From Ruegeria sp. EL01 (GTDB taxonomy: Bacteria; Pseudomonadota; Alphaproteobacteria; Rhodobacterales; Rhodobacteraceae), in assembly GCF_900313035.1 (NCBI RefSeq), contig NZ_OMPS01000041.1:293722-357721 (forward strand): a stretch of 64,000 nucleotides of DNA, read 5' to 3'. Every line of letters starts with the position of its first letter. The first letter of the stretch is position 1. Below, piece after piece: positions 18,309-26,312 of the stretch. Both the position numbers and the translations under genes were made by a program. The notes beneath the pieces are model-generated. The model had not been told where the DNA came from and searched no databases. It saw only the letters and a list, made by a program, of their open reading frames with translations.

Positions 18309-18890
18309 ATGACCAGAACTATCCTTCACATTGACGCCTCTGCCCGACGCACCGGATCTGCAACCCGCGATCTTTCCGACCGCATCGTCAAGCACTTAGG
18401 TGCTGACCGCATCATCCGACGCGATTTGGCCAGCCCTCTGCCCTTGCTGACCGAAGACTGGATCACCGCCAAATTTGCCCCCGAAGACCAAAGGGACGCC
18501 GTTCAGCGCGACCAACTGGCCCTGTCGGATGAGCTTGTGGAAGAAATCCAGAAGTCCGACACCATCATTATCGGCTTGCCCATCTACAACTTTTCGGTCC
18601 CCGCCGCCTTCAAAGCGTGGATCGATCTGGTGGCGCGTGCGGGGCTGACTTTTTCCTATACGGAAAACGGCCCCAAAGGCTTGCTGGACGGCAAGCGCGC
18701 GGTCCTGGCAATCGCCTCCGGTGGCACCGCAGTGGGATCCGAAATCGATTTTGCTACCGGATACGCCAAACACGTTCTGGGTTTCATTGGAATCCACCAT
18801 GTGGATGTAATCGCAGCCGATCAAATGGCGCTGGACGCTGAGACCGCTGTCAAGAACGCCCATAGGGCCGTCTCGGAACTGGCCGCCTGA
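18309..18890 (+). CDS. azoR: FMN-dependent NADH-azoreductase / quinone reductase
   Basis: A 193-residue flavodoxin-like protein of normal AzoR length. The N-terminal strand and phosphate loop are ILHIDASARRTGSATRDLS. IIGLPIYNFSVPAAFKAWIDLVARAG is the conserved FMN/active-site region. It reduces quinones and azo compounds with NADH by two-electron transfer in the cytoplasm. The ATG at 18309 follows AAAGGA. The divergent LysR gene is its probable regulator. Confidence 0.9.
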   Translation: MTRTILHIDASARRTGSATRDLSDRIVKHLGADRIIRRDLASPLPLLTEDWITAKFAPEDQRDAVQRDQLALSDELVEEIQKSDTIIIGLPIYNFSVPAAFKAWIDLVARAGLTFSYTENGPKGLLDGKRAVLAIASGGTAVGSEIDFATGYAKHVLGFIGIHHVDVIAADQMALDAETAVKNAHRAVSELAA

Positions 18891-18964
18891 TCCGGTGCTG
18901 GCCTTTGCAAAACGAAACGTCCAATCTGAGCCTAAACAGCGGTTCTGCAGATTGGACGTAAGCG

Positions 18965-19708
18965 ATGAAGAAGATCGGGATTTTGGGTGGGGTCGGATGG
19001 GCATCGACCGTGGACTATTACCGAGCCATTGCCGAGGGTGCGAGCCGACATTTCTCGCAGCGCGGCTACTCATCCCCGCTGCCAATTCCGCCCATGACAA
19101 TCGAATCCGTTACCCAGGCCAAAACACGTGAATTGCGGGGTGTTGCAGGGGATGAGGACAGCTGGACCGCCTTTGACACCGTGTTTCGGGACGCACTGCT
19201 GGTTTTGGAGAGCGCCGGTTGTGATTTTGCGATCATCGCATCCAACACGCCACATGCACGGCTGCACGCCATTCGACAAGGCGTGCAGTTGCCGATAATC
19301 AGTATCTTCGACGCAACATCTGATGCTGCATCAAGCACCGGAGCCCGCAATGCCCTGGTTCTTGGAACCACGGTCACGATGCAGGCGCGTAACTATGCCG
19401 ACCGTCTGGCGCAAGAAGGCATCACCGCCAATAATCGCTTACCCGAGCCCGAGATCGCCGAAATGCAGGCGATGATCGATAGGGATTTCTATGGCGGAGC
19501 GTCCGCGAACGCCCGCGACCGACTGGTGGCCTATTGCAATCGTCACGCCGCGCCGGGTACCGCCATTTTGCTGGCCTGCACCGAATTGCCGCTGGCCTTT
19601 CCCAACCATCTGGATGATCCGGTATTCGAGGCCGAGGGGCATCTATTTGTGAATCCGTCCGCGGCCCATGTTGCCGCAGCTTTGACGGAAGCGCTTGGCG
19701 AAAGCTGA
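18965..19708 (+). CDS. Aspartate/glutamate racemase family protein with one catalytic cysteine
   Basis: A 247-residue member of the Asp/Glu racemase superfamily: MKKIGILGGVGWASTVDYYR and two half-domains. The second catalytic cysteine is present (LLACTELPL, Cys205). The first position, normally CNT, is ASNTPH with Ser93. Racemases of this fold use two cysteines, but subgroups with Thr or Ser at the first site exist. The activity could be racemisation with altered stereopreference or another reaction such as decarboxylation; the sequence does not decide. It follows azoR by 74 bp. Confidence 0.82.
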   Translation: MKKIGILGGVGWASTVDYYRAIAEGASRHFSQRGYSSPLPIPPMTIESVTQAKTRELRGVAGDEDSWTAFDTVFRDALLVLESAGCDFAIIASNTPHARLHAIRQGVQLPIISIFDATSDAASSTGARNALVLGTTVTMQARNYADRLAQEGITANNRLPEPEIAEMQAMIDRDFYGGASANARDRLVAYCNRHAAPGTAILLACTELPLAFPNHLDDPVFEAEGHLFVNPSAAHVAAALTEALGES

Positions 19709-19716
19709 GTTTTGGT

Positions 19717-20247
19717 TCAGGGCAACCAGCTAAAGTCGCATTTGATGCGATCTAAGAACCCCATCACATCCCCGCGCGCCATCGCGACGGTTCGATCATT
19801 GACCAGCGGGTGCATGTAAATGACATCTGCCTGCTGCGCGGCGGCATCCATGAAGAACTGCACGTTGTTTTGTACACCGTTGATCATCGCCAGCGGGCTG
19901 ACCGCGCCTGGGCGAATTCCGAGGTTCTGAAACAGGCGATCCGCCGAACCAAATGACAGGCTTCCCACCCCAAGCTCGGCGCCCAGCGCCTTGAGGTCGA
20001 TCTCGCGGCTTTGTTCCAGTGTCACCAGGTAGTTTCGCTTTTTCTTGTCACGCAGATACAGGTTCTTGAGCCGCAGGGCGTCCTCACCCGGAACCATGAG
20101 TTGTCCTTCAACACTCTTGGCATCTTCGACAGTGCGCAGTGGCACATGAGTATACAGTCGATAAGGCAGGTTCCAGTCGTCCAATCGCGCCAAAAGCGCA
20201 TCGGAACTGACGGGCAATGTATCCTGAAAAGTCGATGATGCGTCCAT
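19717..20247 (-). CDS. YbaK/ProX-type prolyl-tRNA editing protein
   Basis: A 176-residue single-domain trans-editing factor. The sequence LKNLYLRDKKKRNYLVTLEQSREIDLKAL and the region GSLSFGSADRLFQNLGIRPGAVSPLAMIN match the ProX/PrdX group, which hydrolyses Ala-tRNA(Pro). It acts in the cytoplasm to prevent mistranslation at proline codons. The ATG at 20247 follows CAGGAGG, which decides against the longer frame. It is convergent with the racemase-like gene (8 bp apart). Confidence 0.88.
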   Translation of the reverse strand: MDASSTFQDTLPVSSDALLARLDDWNLPYRLYTHVPLRTVEDAKSVEGQLMVPGEDALRLKNLYLRDKKKRNYLVTLEQSREIDLKALGAELGVGSLSFGSADRLFQNLGIRPGAVSPLAMINGVQNNVQFFMDAAAQQADVIYMHPLVNDRTVAMARGDVMGFLDRIKCDFSWLP

Positions 20248-20334
20248 GAGAACCTCCTGTCCGGCGCTCATCGCGCAACGGGCGACAGATTTCAAGCGCG
20301 GGACATGTCAAACCCTTAGTGCTAGACTGCGCCC

Positions 20335-20853
20335 ATGAAAGTCGCCCGCAGCACTCCGAGCCAACTGATCCTTACCGACACGCCTTGGTTTTTTGGAATT
20401 CTGTTTGCCCTCAACACGTTAATTTTTGTCGCACTGGGCCTTATTTTGACGTTTACCGGAGGCACGGCCCTGCTGTATGGGCTGGCCATGATCATCTTTG
20501 GTTCTGCCTTCGGCTTTTGGACGTTCCACATATTTGTCAGGCGCGTGCAGGTCATTTTTGACCGCACGAAAGGGAATCTGGAAATCCGACAGAAATCAAT
20601 ATTCGGATATGAGGTCATCGACCATTCCCTGTCTGAAGTCTCCCATGCTGAGGTGGACAGCGCGATGCCCAAAGGCTCGATTTTGGTCCCAAACCAACAC
20701 AGGCCGGTTCTGGTATTGGATCAGGGGATGAGCGCCGGTCGGCATCCCCTTCTGAAAAGATACACCAAAGGGTCGGACTCTGCGCGGCTGGTTGAGGCAA
20801 TCAATGACTGGTTGCCAGCGCATAAGGTTGACTCGGACATTCAATCCGCCTAA
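20335..20853 (+). CDS. Two-helix inner-membrane protein of unknown function
   Basis: A 172-residue protein with two adjacent membrane helices (residues about 20-40, FFGILFALNTLIFVALGLIL, and 46-66, LYGLAMIIFGSAFGFWTFHI). A hydrophilic C-terminal domain follows (about 70-172) with beta-rich PH-like features (VIFDRTKGNLEIRQKSIFGYEV). The arrangement resembles bPH2/PH-like membrane proteins, but no family is certain. It precedes ffh on the same strand, separated by a structured 207-bp leader. Confidence 0.72.
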   Translation: MKVARSTPSQLILTDTPWFFGILFALNTLIFVALGLILTFTGGTALLYGLAMIIFGSAFGFWTFHIFVRRVQVIFDRTKGNLEIRQKSIFGYEVIDHSLSEVSHAEVDSAMPKGSILVPNQHRPVLVLDQGMSAGRHPLLKRYTKGSDSARLVEAINDWLPAHKVDSDIQSA

Positions 20854-20868
20854 ATGCCACCCCAACAT

Positions 20869-20890
20869 CCGGAAGCGTCTGATCTTCCGG
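20869..20890 (+). terminator. Hairpin downstream of the two-helix membrane protein
   Basis: CCGGAAG-N8-CTTCCGG is a perfect 7-bp stem 15 bp after the stop codon. There is no T-run after it, so factor-independent termination is weak; it may stabilise the mRNA end. Confidence 0.4.
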
Positions 20891-20935
20891 TCCCTTGAGT
20901 CGTTCAGGGATCGCCCCCCACCAGCGAGTTTCGCC

Positions 20936-20969
20936 CGTGGGGGCAATGCCATTTGGCATTACCCCCACG
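20936..20969 (+). other. Long hairpin in the ffh leader
   Basis: CGTGGGGG at 20936-20943 pairs with CCCCCACG at 20962-20969. An inner AATGCCA/TGGCATT stem extends it to about 15 bp with one mismatch and a small loop. It ends 91 bp before the ffh start. A second G-block (GTGTGGGAGGGGG, 20977-20989) can compete for the same C-block, and an upstream C-block (20914-20919) can compete for the G-block. No T-run follows. An attenuator or mRNA-stability role is inference. Confidence 0.5.
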
Positions 20970-21060
20970 TCTATTTGTGTGGGAGGGGGCAATTGTGCAT
21001 TTAACCGGTGTTTCTTATCTAAGAAGCGCCAATTCTAAACCGGGCTAGGAGGCCGCAGGC

Positions 21061-22569
21061 ATGTTTGAAAATTTATCCGAACGCCTCTCTGGTGTCTTTG
21101 ACCGGCTGACCAAACAGGGCGCGCTGTCCGAAGAAGACGTCAAAACCGCCCTGCGTGAAGTGCGCGTGGCCTTGCTTGAGGCCGACGTCTCGCTGCCGGT
21201 CGCACGTGAATTCGTCAAAAAGGTTCAGGATCAGGCCACCGGTCAGGCTGTCACCAAGTCGATCACCCCCGGTCAGCAGGTTGTCAAGATCGTGCATGAC
21301 ACGCTGGTCGAGGTATTGCGCGGCGAGGAAGATTCCGGCGTTCTGAAGATCGATAATCCGCCTGCACCGATCCTGATGGTCGGCCTGCAAGGTTCGGGCA
21401 AGACGACCACCACCGGTAAGCTCGCCAAGCGTCTGAAAGAGAAAGAAGGCAAGAAGGTCCTGATGGCCTCGCTGGACGTCTATCGCCCGGCAGCGATGGA
21501 TCAGTTGGCGGTTCTGGGCACGCAGGTTGGTGTGGATACGCTACCGATTGTACCGGGCCAAAAGCCGGTTGATATTGCCAAGCGCGCCAAGCAGCAGGCC
21601 ACCTTGGGTGGTTATGACGTCTACATGCTGGATACCGCGGGCCGTCTGCACATCGACGAAGTGCTGATGCAGGAAGTCGAAGACGTTCGCAACGCGGTGG
21701 ATCCGCGCGAGACCCTGCTGGTGGTCGACGGGCTGACCGGTCAGGTCGCCGTTGAAGTCGCTGAAGAGTTCGAAGCCAAGGTCGGCATCTCGGGCGTCGT
21801 TCTGACCCGGATGGACGGTGACGGGCGCGGCGGTGCGGCGCTGTCGATGCGCGCGGTTACCGGCAAACCGATCCGCTTTGTCGGTCTGGGCGAGAAGATG
21901 GACGCGCTCGAAACCTTCGAGCCGGACCGGATCGCTGGTCGTATTCTGGGTATGGGTGACATTGTTGCTCTGGTCGAAAAGGCCCAGGAAACGATGGAGA
22001 TGGAACAGACCGAGCGCATGATGAAGCGCATGGTCAAAGGTCAGTTCAACATGAACGACCTTAAAATGCAGCTGGAACAGATGATCCAGATGGGCGGCAT
22101 GCAGGGCATGATGGGCATGATGCCGGGCATGGGCAAAATGGCCAAACAGGTCGAAGACGCGGGCATGGACGACAAGGTGCTCACGCGCCAGATCGCCATG
22201 ATCCAGTCCATGACCAAGCGCGAACGCGCCAACCCTCAACTGTTGCAGGCCAGCCGCAAGAAGCGGATCGCGGCGGGTTCTGGGATGGATGTCAGCGACC
22301 TCAACAAGTTGCTCAAGATGCACCGGCAGATGTCGGACATGATGAAGAAGATGGGCAAGATGGGCAAAGGCAAGATGCTGAAACAGGCCATGAAAGGCAT
22401 GTTCGGCAAAGGCGGCCCCTCGCCCGAAGACATGGCCGCAGGCATGGACCCCAAGGCGCTGGAACAGGCGGCCAAGGCGATGGGCGGCAAGATGCCCGGC
22501 GGCCTGCCCGGTCTTGGTGGCGGTATGGGCCTGCCTCAGGGTCTGAGCGGGTTCGGAAAGAAGAAGTGA
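21061..22569 (+). CDS. ffh: Signal recognition particle GTPase Ffh
   Basis: A 502-residue SRP54. The N-domain (1-85) is followed by the G-domain, with G1 GLQGSGKTTT (108-117) and the LDTAGR and RMDGDGRGG motifs. A methionine-rich M-domain (about 300-430) binds 4.5S RNA and signal peptides. The C-terminal tail is glycine/methionine-rich (GGLPGLGGGMGLPQG) with a KKK end. It targets inner-membrane proteins co-translationally with FtsY. The stop is immediately followed by a tandem GNAT array, probably in one transcript. Confidence 0.97.
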   Translation: MFENLSERLSGVFDRLTKQGALSEEDVKTALREVRVALLEADVSLPVAREFVKKVQDQATGQAVTKSITPGQQVVKIVHDTLVEVLRGEEDSGVLKIDNPPAPILMVGLQGSGKTTTTGKLAKRLKEKEGKKVLMASLDVYRPAAMDQLAVLGTQVGVDTLPIVPGQKPVDIAKRAKQQATLGGYDVYMLDTAGRLHIDEVLMQEVEDVRNAVDPRETLLVVDGLTGQVAVEVAEEFEAKVGISGVVLTRMDGDGRGGAALSMRAVTGKPIRFVGLGEKMDALETFEPDRIAGRILGMGDIVALVEKAQETMEMEQTERMMKRMVKGQFNMNDLKMQLEQMIQMGGMQGMMGMMPGMGKMAKQVEDAGMDDKVLTRQIAMIQSMTKRERANPQLLQASRKKRIAAGSGMDVSDLNKLLKMHRQMSDMMKKMGKMGKGKMLKQAMKGMFGKGGPSPEDMAAGMDPKALEQAAKAMGGKMPGGLPGLGGGMGLPQGLSGFGKKK

Positions 22570-22610
22570 CACCAGCACGCTGCACCCAGCCCCCGTCCGG
22601 AAAGGCGGCG

Positions 22611-23123
22611 ATGGCAGCAGCGCAGTATCGCGCAGCTCTGCCGGTCATTCAGACTCGGCGGTTGGTTCTGCGTGCCCCCAGTTTGGACGACCTGCCTGTT
22701 TGGACTTCGATCTGCAAGGAGAGCTTTGGCGATACTGAGCAGGAAGCCTGGACCGAATTTTCGTACTACACATCTGGTTGGCTTTTGCACGGCCACGGCC
22801 TGTTTTCGGTCACACTGAAAGAGGATGATCAGGTCATTGGCTTCGTCATTCTCGGCCTTGAGTGGGACGATCAAGAACCGGAACTTGGCTACATGTTCAG
22901 CACCGAACACAGGCTACAAGGCTTCGCCACCGAGGCCTGCACAGCTGTGCGCGATTTTGGCTTCGACCTGTTGGGATCGGGACAATTCGTAAGCTACGTG
23001 TCGCAATCCAATGCCCGCTCAAATGCTCTTGCAGAGCGGCTGGACGCAACCCGGGACAAGGTTGCTGAACGTAACTTTGGTGCAGAACAGCGTGTCTGGC
23101 GTTATGGCGAGGTGCAGGCATGA
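22611..23123 (+). CDS. GNAT acetyltransferase 1 of a four-gene array
   Basis: A 170-residue GNAT of the RimJ/RimL-like type. The N-terminal strand is IQTRRLVLRAPSLDDL. The acetyl-CoA loop region is in HRLQGFATEA, the diverged form of the R/Q-x-x-G-x-A motif, and EPELGYMF is present. GTG at 22566 overlaps the ffh stop (GTGA) and would extend it by 15 residues; ATG 22611 has GGAAAGG upstream and is preferred. The stop overlaps the next ATG (ATGA). This is the most diverged member of the array. Substrate unknown. Confidence 0.83.
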   Translation: MAAAQYRAALPVIQTRRLVLRAPSLDDLPVWTSICKESFGDTEQEAWTEFSYYTSGWLLHGHGLFSVTLKEDDQVIGFVILGLEWDDQEPELGYMFSTEHRLQGFATEACTAVRDFGFDLLGSGQFVSYVSQSNARSNALAERLDATRDKVAERNFGAEQRVWRYGEVQA

Positions 23124-23671
23124 CACTCGCCATGAGCATCCCACGGCTTGAAACCGAACGCTTGATCCTGCGTGCGCCATGCGAAGCGGACGTTGCGGCC
23201 GAGGCAGAGTTTTTCGCTAGCGATGCCTCGAAATTTGTCGGTGGCCCGAAGCGCCCGGATGAGACGTGGCGGACCATCGCCATGCTGCTTGGGCATTGGG
23301 CGATGCGCGGCTATGGCTTCTGGGGCGTTGAGGAGAAAGACACCGGCACTTATGTCGGCCATATCGGCCTGTGGTTCCCACACAGCTGGCCCGAACCCGA
23401 GATTGGCTGGACCCTAATGAACCACGCCACCGGTAAGGGTTATGCGACCGAGGCTGCGCTGGCCGCGCGTGCGCATGCTTATGATGTTCTGGGCTGGGAT
23501 ACGGCGATATCGCTGATCGACCCTGACAGTCTGGGCAGCAAGGCTGTTGCCGAACGGTTGGGCGCAAAGTTCGACTACATCTTTGAACACCCGGCCTTCG
23601 GCAAAACGCAGATTTGGCGGCATCCCGCGCCATCCGACCTGGTGAATGGCGGACTAGAGGCCTACGCATGA
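23120..23671 (+). CDS. GNAT acetyltransferase 2 of the array
   Basis: A 183-residue GNAT: IPRLETERLILRAPCEAD at the N-terminus, then a conserved LGHWAMRGYGFWGVEEKDTGTY strand pair. EPEIGWTLM is followed by the acetyl-CoA loop TGKGYATEA. It shares obvious sequence with members 3 and 4 (ETERL-LR, GHW--GYG-W, EPE-GW), so they are tandem duplicates. Its ATG overlaps the previous stop and its own stop overlaps the next ATG. The acceptor (N-terminus, amino acid or small amine) cannot be read from sequence. Confidence 0.87.
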   Translation: MTLAMSIPRLETERLILRAPCEADVAAEAEFFASDASKFVGGPKRPDETWRTIAMLLGHWAMRGYGFWGVEEKDTGTYVGHIGLWFPHSWPEPEIGWTLMNHATGKGYATEAALAARAHAYDVLGWDTAISLIDPDSLGSKAVAERLGAKFDYIFEHPAFGKTQIWRHPAPSDLVNGGLEAYA

Positions 23672-24204
23672 TTGACCTCCATGTTCCCTCGCTCGAAACC
23701 GAACGTCTGACGTTGCGCGGCCCCGAAGCGCGCGACTTCGAAAGCATTGCTGCGTTCTTTGCCGACAAAGAGCGTAGCTGGGGCTTTGGCGGTCCGCTGG
23801 GCCGCAACGAGGCGTGGCGCTGGTTCGCTTCGATGATTGGCCATTGGGTTCTGCATGGGTACGGTTTCTGGACAGTGGAAACCAAGGACGGCCAGCCCTT
23901 AGGCATCGTTGGCGTTTGGGGGCCGGAAGGCTGGCCCGAGCCGGAACTGGGCTGGGTCATGTTCGAAGGCGGCGAAGGCAAAGGCTACGCCCGCGAAGCT
24001 GCCGAAGAGGTACGCCGCTATGCCTATGAGGTTTTGGGTTTCGAGACGCTGAGTTCGAATATCATACCGGGCAACAACCGCTCGATTGCTTTAGCAGAGC
24101 GGCTGGGCGCACAGTACGAGCGCAGCTATGAAAACGTCTCTCACGGAACCGAATTGGTCTATCGACACCCTGGCCCCGACCAACTGTCGGAGGGTGGCGT
24201 ATGA
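23668..24204 (+). CDS. GNAT acetyltransferase 3 of the array
   Basis: A 178-residue GNAT. It begins MIDLHVPSLETERLTLRGPEARD and has GHWVLHGYGFWTVETKDGQP, WPEPELGWVMFEGGEG and a GKGYAREA acetyl-CoA loop. The ATG at 23668 overlaps the stop of the preceding gene in the ATGA arrangement, which decides the start against a longer frame from 23614. It is closest to members 2 and 4 by shared motifs. Confidence 0.87.
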   Translation: MIDLHVPSLETERLTLRGPEARDFESIAAFFADKERSWGFGGPLGRNEAWRWFASMIGHWVLHGYGFWTVETKDGQPLGIVGVWGPEGWPEPELGWVMFEGGEGKGYAREAAEEVRRYAYEVLGFETLSSNIIPGNNRSIALAERLGAQYERSYENVSHGTELVYRHPGPDQLSEGGV

Positions 24205-24755
24205 CGACCTTTACCATCCCGTCGGTTGAAACTGAGCGCCTGGTCCTGCGCGCGCCTGCGTTGGACGACTTGCCCACGATGACCGAATTCTTCGCGACAG
24301 AACGCAGCCACATGGTCGGCGGACCAAAAGACGCTTCGGGCAGTTGGGATTCTCTGGTCAAACGATTGGGTCATTGGGCGCTGAACGGATATGGCCTGTG
24401 GCACCTTACAGAGAAATCCAGTGGGGATTTCGTCGGCTGGGCCGGTATGATCTACGCCCCTGGCTGGCACGAACCCGAACTGGGCTGGACCCTGATGACG
24501 CAGGCCGAAGGCAAGGGGCTTGGTTTTGAGGCCGCGCAGGCCGCGCGCACCTACGCCGCGCAGCACCAGGGTCTGAACGGAGTGATTTCGTACATCGCCC
24601 ATGCTAACGACCGCTCGCGCGCACTGGCCGAACGCCTAGGCGCAACACTGGAGCAAGAGAATGCCGAGTTGTTGGGCAAACGCTGCCAGATCTGGCGCCA
24701 CCCGAAAATTGACGTAGATACCCCTGCGTTGACCGCTGAGAGGACCGGCCAATGA
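24201..24755 (+). CDS. GNAT acetyltransferase 4 of the array
   Basis: A 184-residue GNAT: TIPSVETERLVLRAPALDDL, GHWALNGYGLWHLTEKSSGD, EPELGWTLM and a GKGLGFEA acetyl-CoA loop in place of the GKGYA of members 2-3. The late ANDRSRALAERLGATLE helix is shared with members 2-3. It is coupled by ATGA overlaps on both sides, with GNAT 3 before and chorismate mutase after. Confidence 0.87.
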   Translation: MTTFTIPSVETERLVLRAPALDDLPTMTEFFATERSHMVGGPKDASGSWDSLVKRLGHWALNGYGLWHLTEKSSGDFVGWAGMIYAPGWHEPELGWTLMTQAEGKGLGFEAAQAARTYAAQHQGLNGVISYIAHANDRSRALAERLGATLEQENAELLGKRCQIWRHPKIDVDTPALTAERTGQ

Positions 24756-25048
24756 CCAACCCCGTGACACAGGCTGCCACGCTGTTGAAAGAGCATCGCG
24801 AAAGCATCGACCGGCTGGACGCGATCCTTGTCTATACGCTGGGCGAGCGGTTCAAACACACGCAGGCGGTTGGCAAGCTCAAGGCCGCATACGACCTTCC
24901 CCCGTCCGATCCGTCGCGCGAAGCCGCGCAGATCGCACGGTTAGAAGACCTGGCGAAAGAGGCCGATCTGGACCCCGATTTCGCCAAGGCTTTTCTGAAT
25001 TTCATTATTCAGGAAGTCATCCGACACCACAGGAAACATCAAAAGTGA
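24752..25048 (+). CDS. Chorismate mutase (AroQ fold)
   Basis: A 98-residue all-helical protein of the normal size for a monofunctional AroQ-class chorismate mutase. The N-terminal helix holds the conserved [18 protein letters not shown]. The Lys in [19 protein letters not shown] and the C-terminal [13 protein letters not shown] match active-site helices. It converts chorismate to prephenate for Phe/Tyr synthesis in the cytoplasm. Its ATG overlaps the fourth GNAT gene, so it is translated as part of the array. Confidence 0.88.
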   Translation: MTNPVTQAATLLKEHRESIDRLDAILVYTLGERFKHTQAVGKLKAAYDLPPSDPSREAAQIARLEDLAKEADLDPDFAKAFLNFIIQEVIRHHRKHQK

Positions 25049-25093
25049 ACCTTTGGTTCAACAAACACCAGAAATAACCGGACATCTTCCGGT
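25046..25093 (+). other. Two short hairpins between chorismate mutase and rpsP
   Basis: TGAACC-TTT-GGTTCA (25046-25060) starts at the chorismate mutase stop codon. ACCGGA-N5-TCCGGT (25077-25093) ends 10 bp before the rpsP ribosome site. Both are perfect 6-bp stems. They could adjust rpsP mRNA processing or separate its translation from the upstream array; this is inference. Confidence 0.4.
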
Positions 25094-25118
25094 CACGCCA
25101 TTCAAAGGAGATACCACC

Positions 25119-25508
25119 ATGGCAATGAAAATTCGTCTCGCCCGCGGCGGCTCGAAAAAACGTCCTTTCTACCGCATCGTGGCTGCCGACAGCCGCATGC
25201 CGCGCGACGGTCGTTTCATCGAAAAGCTGGGCACCTATAACCCGCTGCTGCCGAAAGACAGCGAAGACCGCGTAAAAATGGATGTTGAGCGCGTTCAGTA
25301 CTGGCTGGATCAGGGCGCTCAGCCCACCGACCGGATCGCACGTATGCTGGAAGCAGCAGGCACCCGTGACAAGGCCGAGCGCAACAACCCAAACAAGGGT
25401 ACCCCGGGCAAGAAAGCTCAGGAGCGCGTAGAAGAAAAAGCTGCCAAGGCTGCTGAAGCGACTGAAGCGGCGGCTGCACCGGCTGAAGAAGCGGCTGCAG
25501 AAGAGTAA
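25119..25508 (+). CDS. rpsP: 30S ribosomal protein bS16
   Basis: A 129-residue S16 with the usual core ([20 protein letters not shown], then [10 protein letters not shown]). A C-terminal Lys/Ala/Glu-rich tail of about 40 residues ([19 protein letters not shown]) is typical of alphaproteobacteria. ATG 25119 follows AAAGGAG and gives the canonical N-terminus. S16 binds 16S rRNA early in 30S assembly. rpsP, rimM, trmD and rplS are the classic bacterial order; here other genes are inserted between them. Confidence 0.96.
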   Translation: MAMKIRLARGGSKKRPFYRIVAADSRMPRDGRFIEKLGTYNPLLPKDSEDRVKMDVERVQYWLDQGAQPTDRIARMLEAAGTRDKAERNNPNKGTPGKKAQERVEEKAAKAAEATEAAAAPAEEAAAEE

Positions 25509-25520
25509 GCAGGCGGGCGC

Positions 25521-26156
25521 GTGCAGGATCAGGCTTTCACTGACGATTTTCGCACGCAGTTCGATCTGTTGATGCGGCTCCGGCGTGATGTGCGCCGGTT
25601 CCGCACCGACGCGATAGACGAGGCAGTGCTGACGCGCTGCCTCGGCACGTTTCGACTGGCCCCTTCTGTGGGGCTGAGCGAACCCTGGCGCGTGATCCGC
25701 GTCGAAAGCGCAGCGGCACGTACTGCCGCACTAGAGAATTTCCAAAGTTCAAATGATAAGGCTCTGGCAGGCTACTCCGGCGAGAAGGCACAGCTCTACA
25801 GCCGCCTGAAACTGTCCGGCATGCAGGAGGCCCCGGTACAGCTGGCCGTTTTCTGCGACGATGCCACGGACAAAGGGCAGGGTCTGGGTGCCGACACTAT
25901 GCCAGAGATGCGGCGGTATTCCGTGGTTTCTGCCATCACCCTGTTTTGGCTTTCACTGCGGTCACAAGGTCTGGGTTTGGGATGGGTGTCCATACTTGAC
26001 CCCGACCAGATGGCCCGGGACCTGCAGGTCCCCGGTGACTGGCGGCTCATCGGGTATTTTTGCGTTGGCTGGCCCGAAGAACCCTCTGAGATACCCGAGC
26101 TTGAGCGCGTCGGCTGGGAAACCCGTGACAACTGCCTGCCCATCGAAACGCGGTGA
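25521..26156 (+). CDS. bluB: 5,6-dimethylbenzimidazole synthase BluB
   Basis: A 211-residue nitroreductase-fold protein with the BluB signature APSVGLSEPWRVIRV and the helix AITLFWLSLRSQGLGLGWVSIL. BluB uses FMNH2 and oxygen to cannibalise FMN into dimethylbenzimidazole, the lower ligand of cobalamin. The start is a GTG at 25521, 12 bp after rpsP. Its position inside the rpsP-rimM block is a lineage trait. It complements cobC-cobD at 2-3.9 kb. Confidence 0.92.
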   Translation: MQDQAFTDDFRTQFDLLMRLRRDVRRFRTDAIDEAVLTRCLGTFRLAPSVGLSEPWRVIRVESAAARTAALENFQSSNDKALAGYSGEKAQLYSRLKLSGMQEAPVQLAVFCDDATDKGQGLGADTMPEMRRYSVVSAITLFWLSLRSQGLGLGWVSILDPDQMARDLQVPGDWRLIGYFCVGWPEEPSEIPELERVGWETRDNCLPIETR

Positions 26157-26162
26157 TTGATA

Positions 26163-26312
26163 ATGTTTGGATTGATACGACTTCCCATCCTGCTGCTGAT
26201 CGCATTTATTGTCGGCGTGTTCTTTGAACGCAACAATCAGCAAGAGGCCTGCGATGGGCTTGGAGAATGGCGAAACGGAATATGCTTAACGACGGGCCAG
26301 CCCAATGAATGA
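26163..26312 (+). CDS. 49-residue single-pass membrane peptide overlapping rimM
   Basis: A short frame starts with ATG 6 bp after the bluB stop and overlaps the rimM start by 8 bp. The product begins [20 protein letters not shown] (a membrane helix at residues about 5-20). A hydrophilic tail follows with two cysteines ([14 protein letters not shown]). The placement between coupled genes and the N-in signal-anchor layout support a real gene. Function unknown. Confidence 0.6.
   Translation: MFGLIRLPILLLIAFIVGVFFERNNQQEACDGLGEWRNGICLTTGQPNE

Noticed and set aside
20854..21060. Possible 4.5S SRP RNA gene upstream of ffh
   Set aside because: The leader has strong hairpins but none of the conserved SRP RNA core (no GGAA-capped helix 8 with its symmetric loop).
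21541..22578. A 345-codon His/Leu-rich frame opposite ffh
   Set aside because: The His-rich sequence is the antisense of methionine and glycine codons in the Ffh M-domain; no independent evidence.
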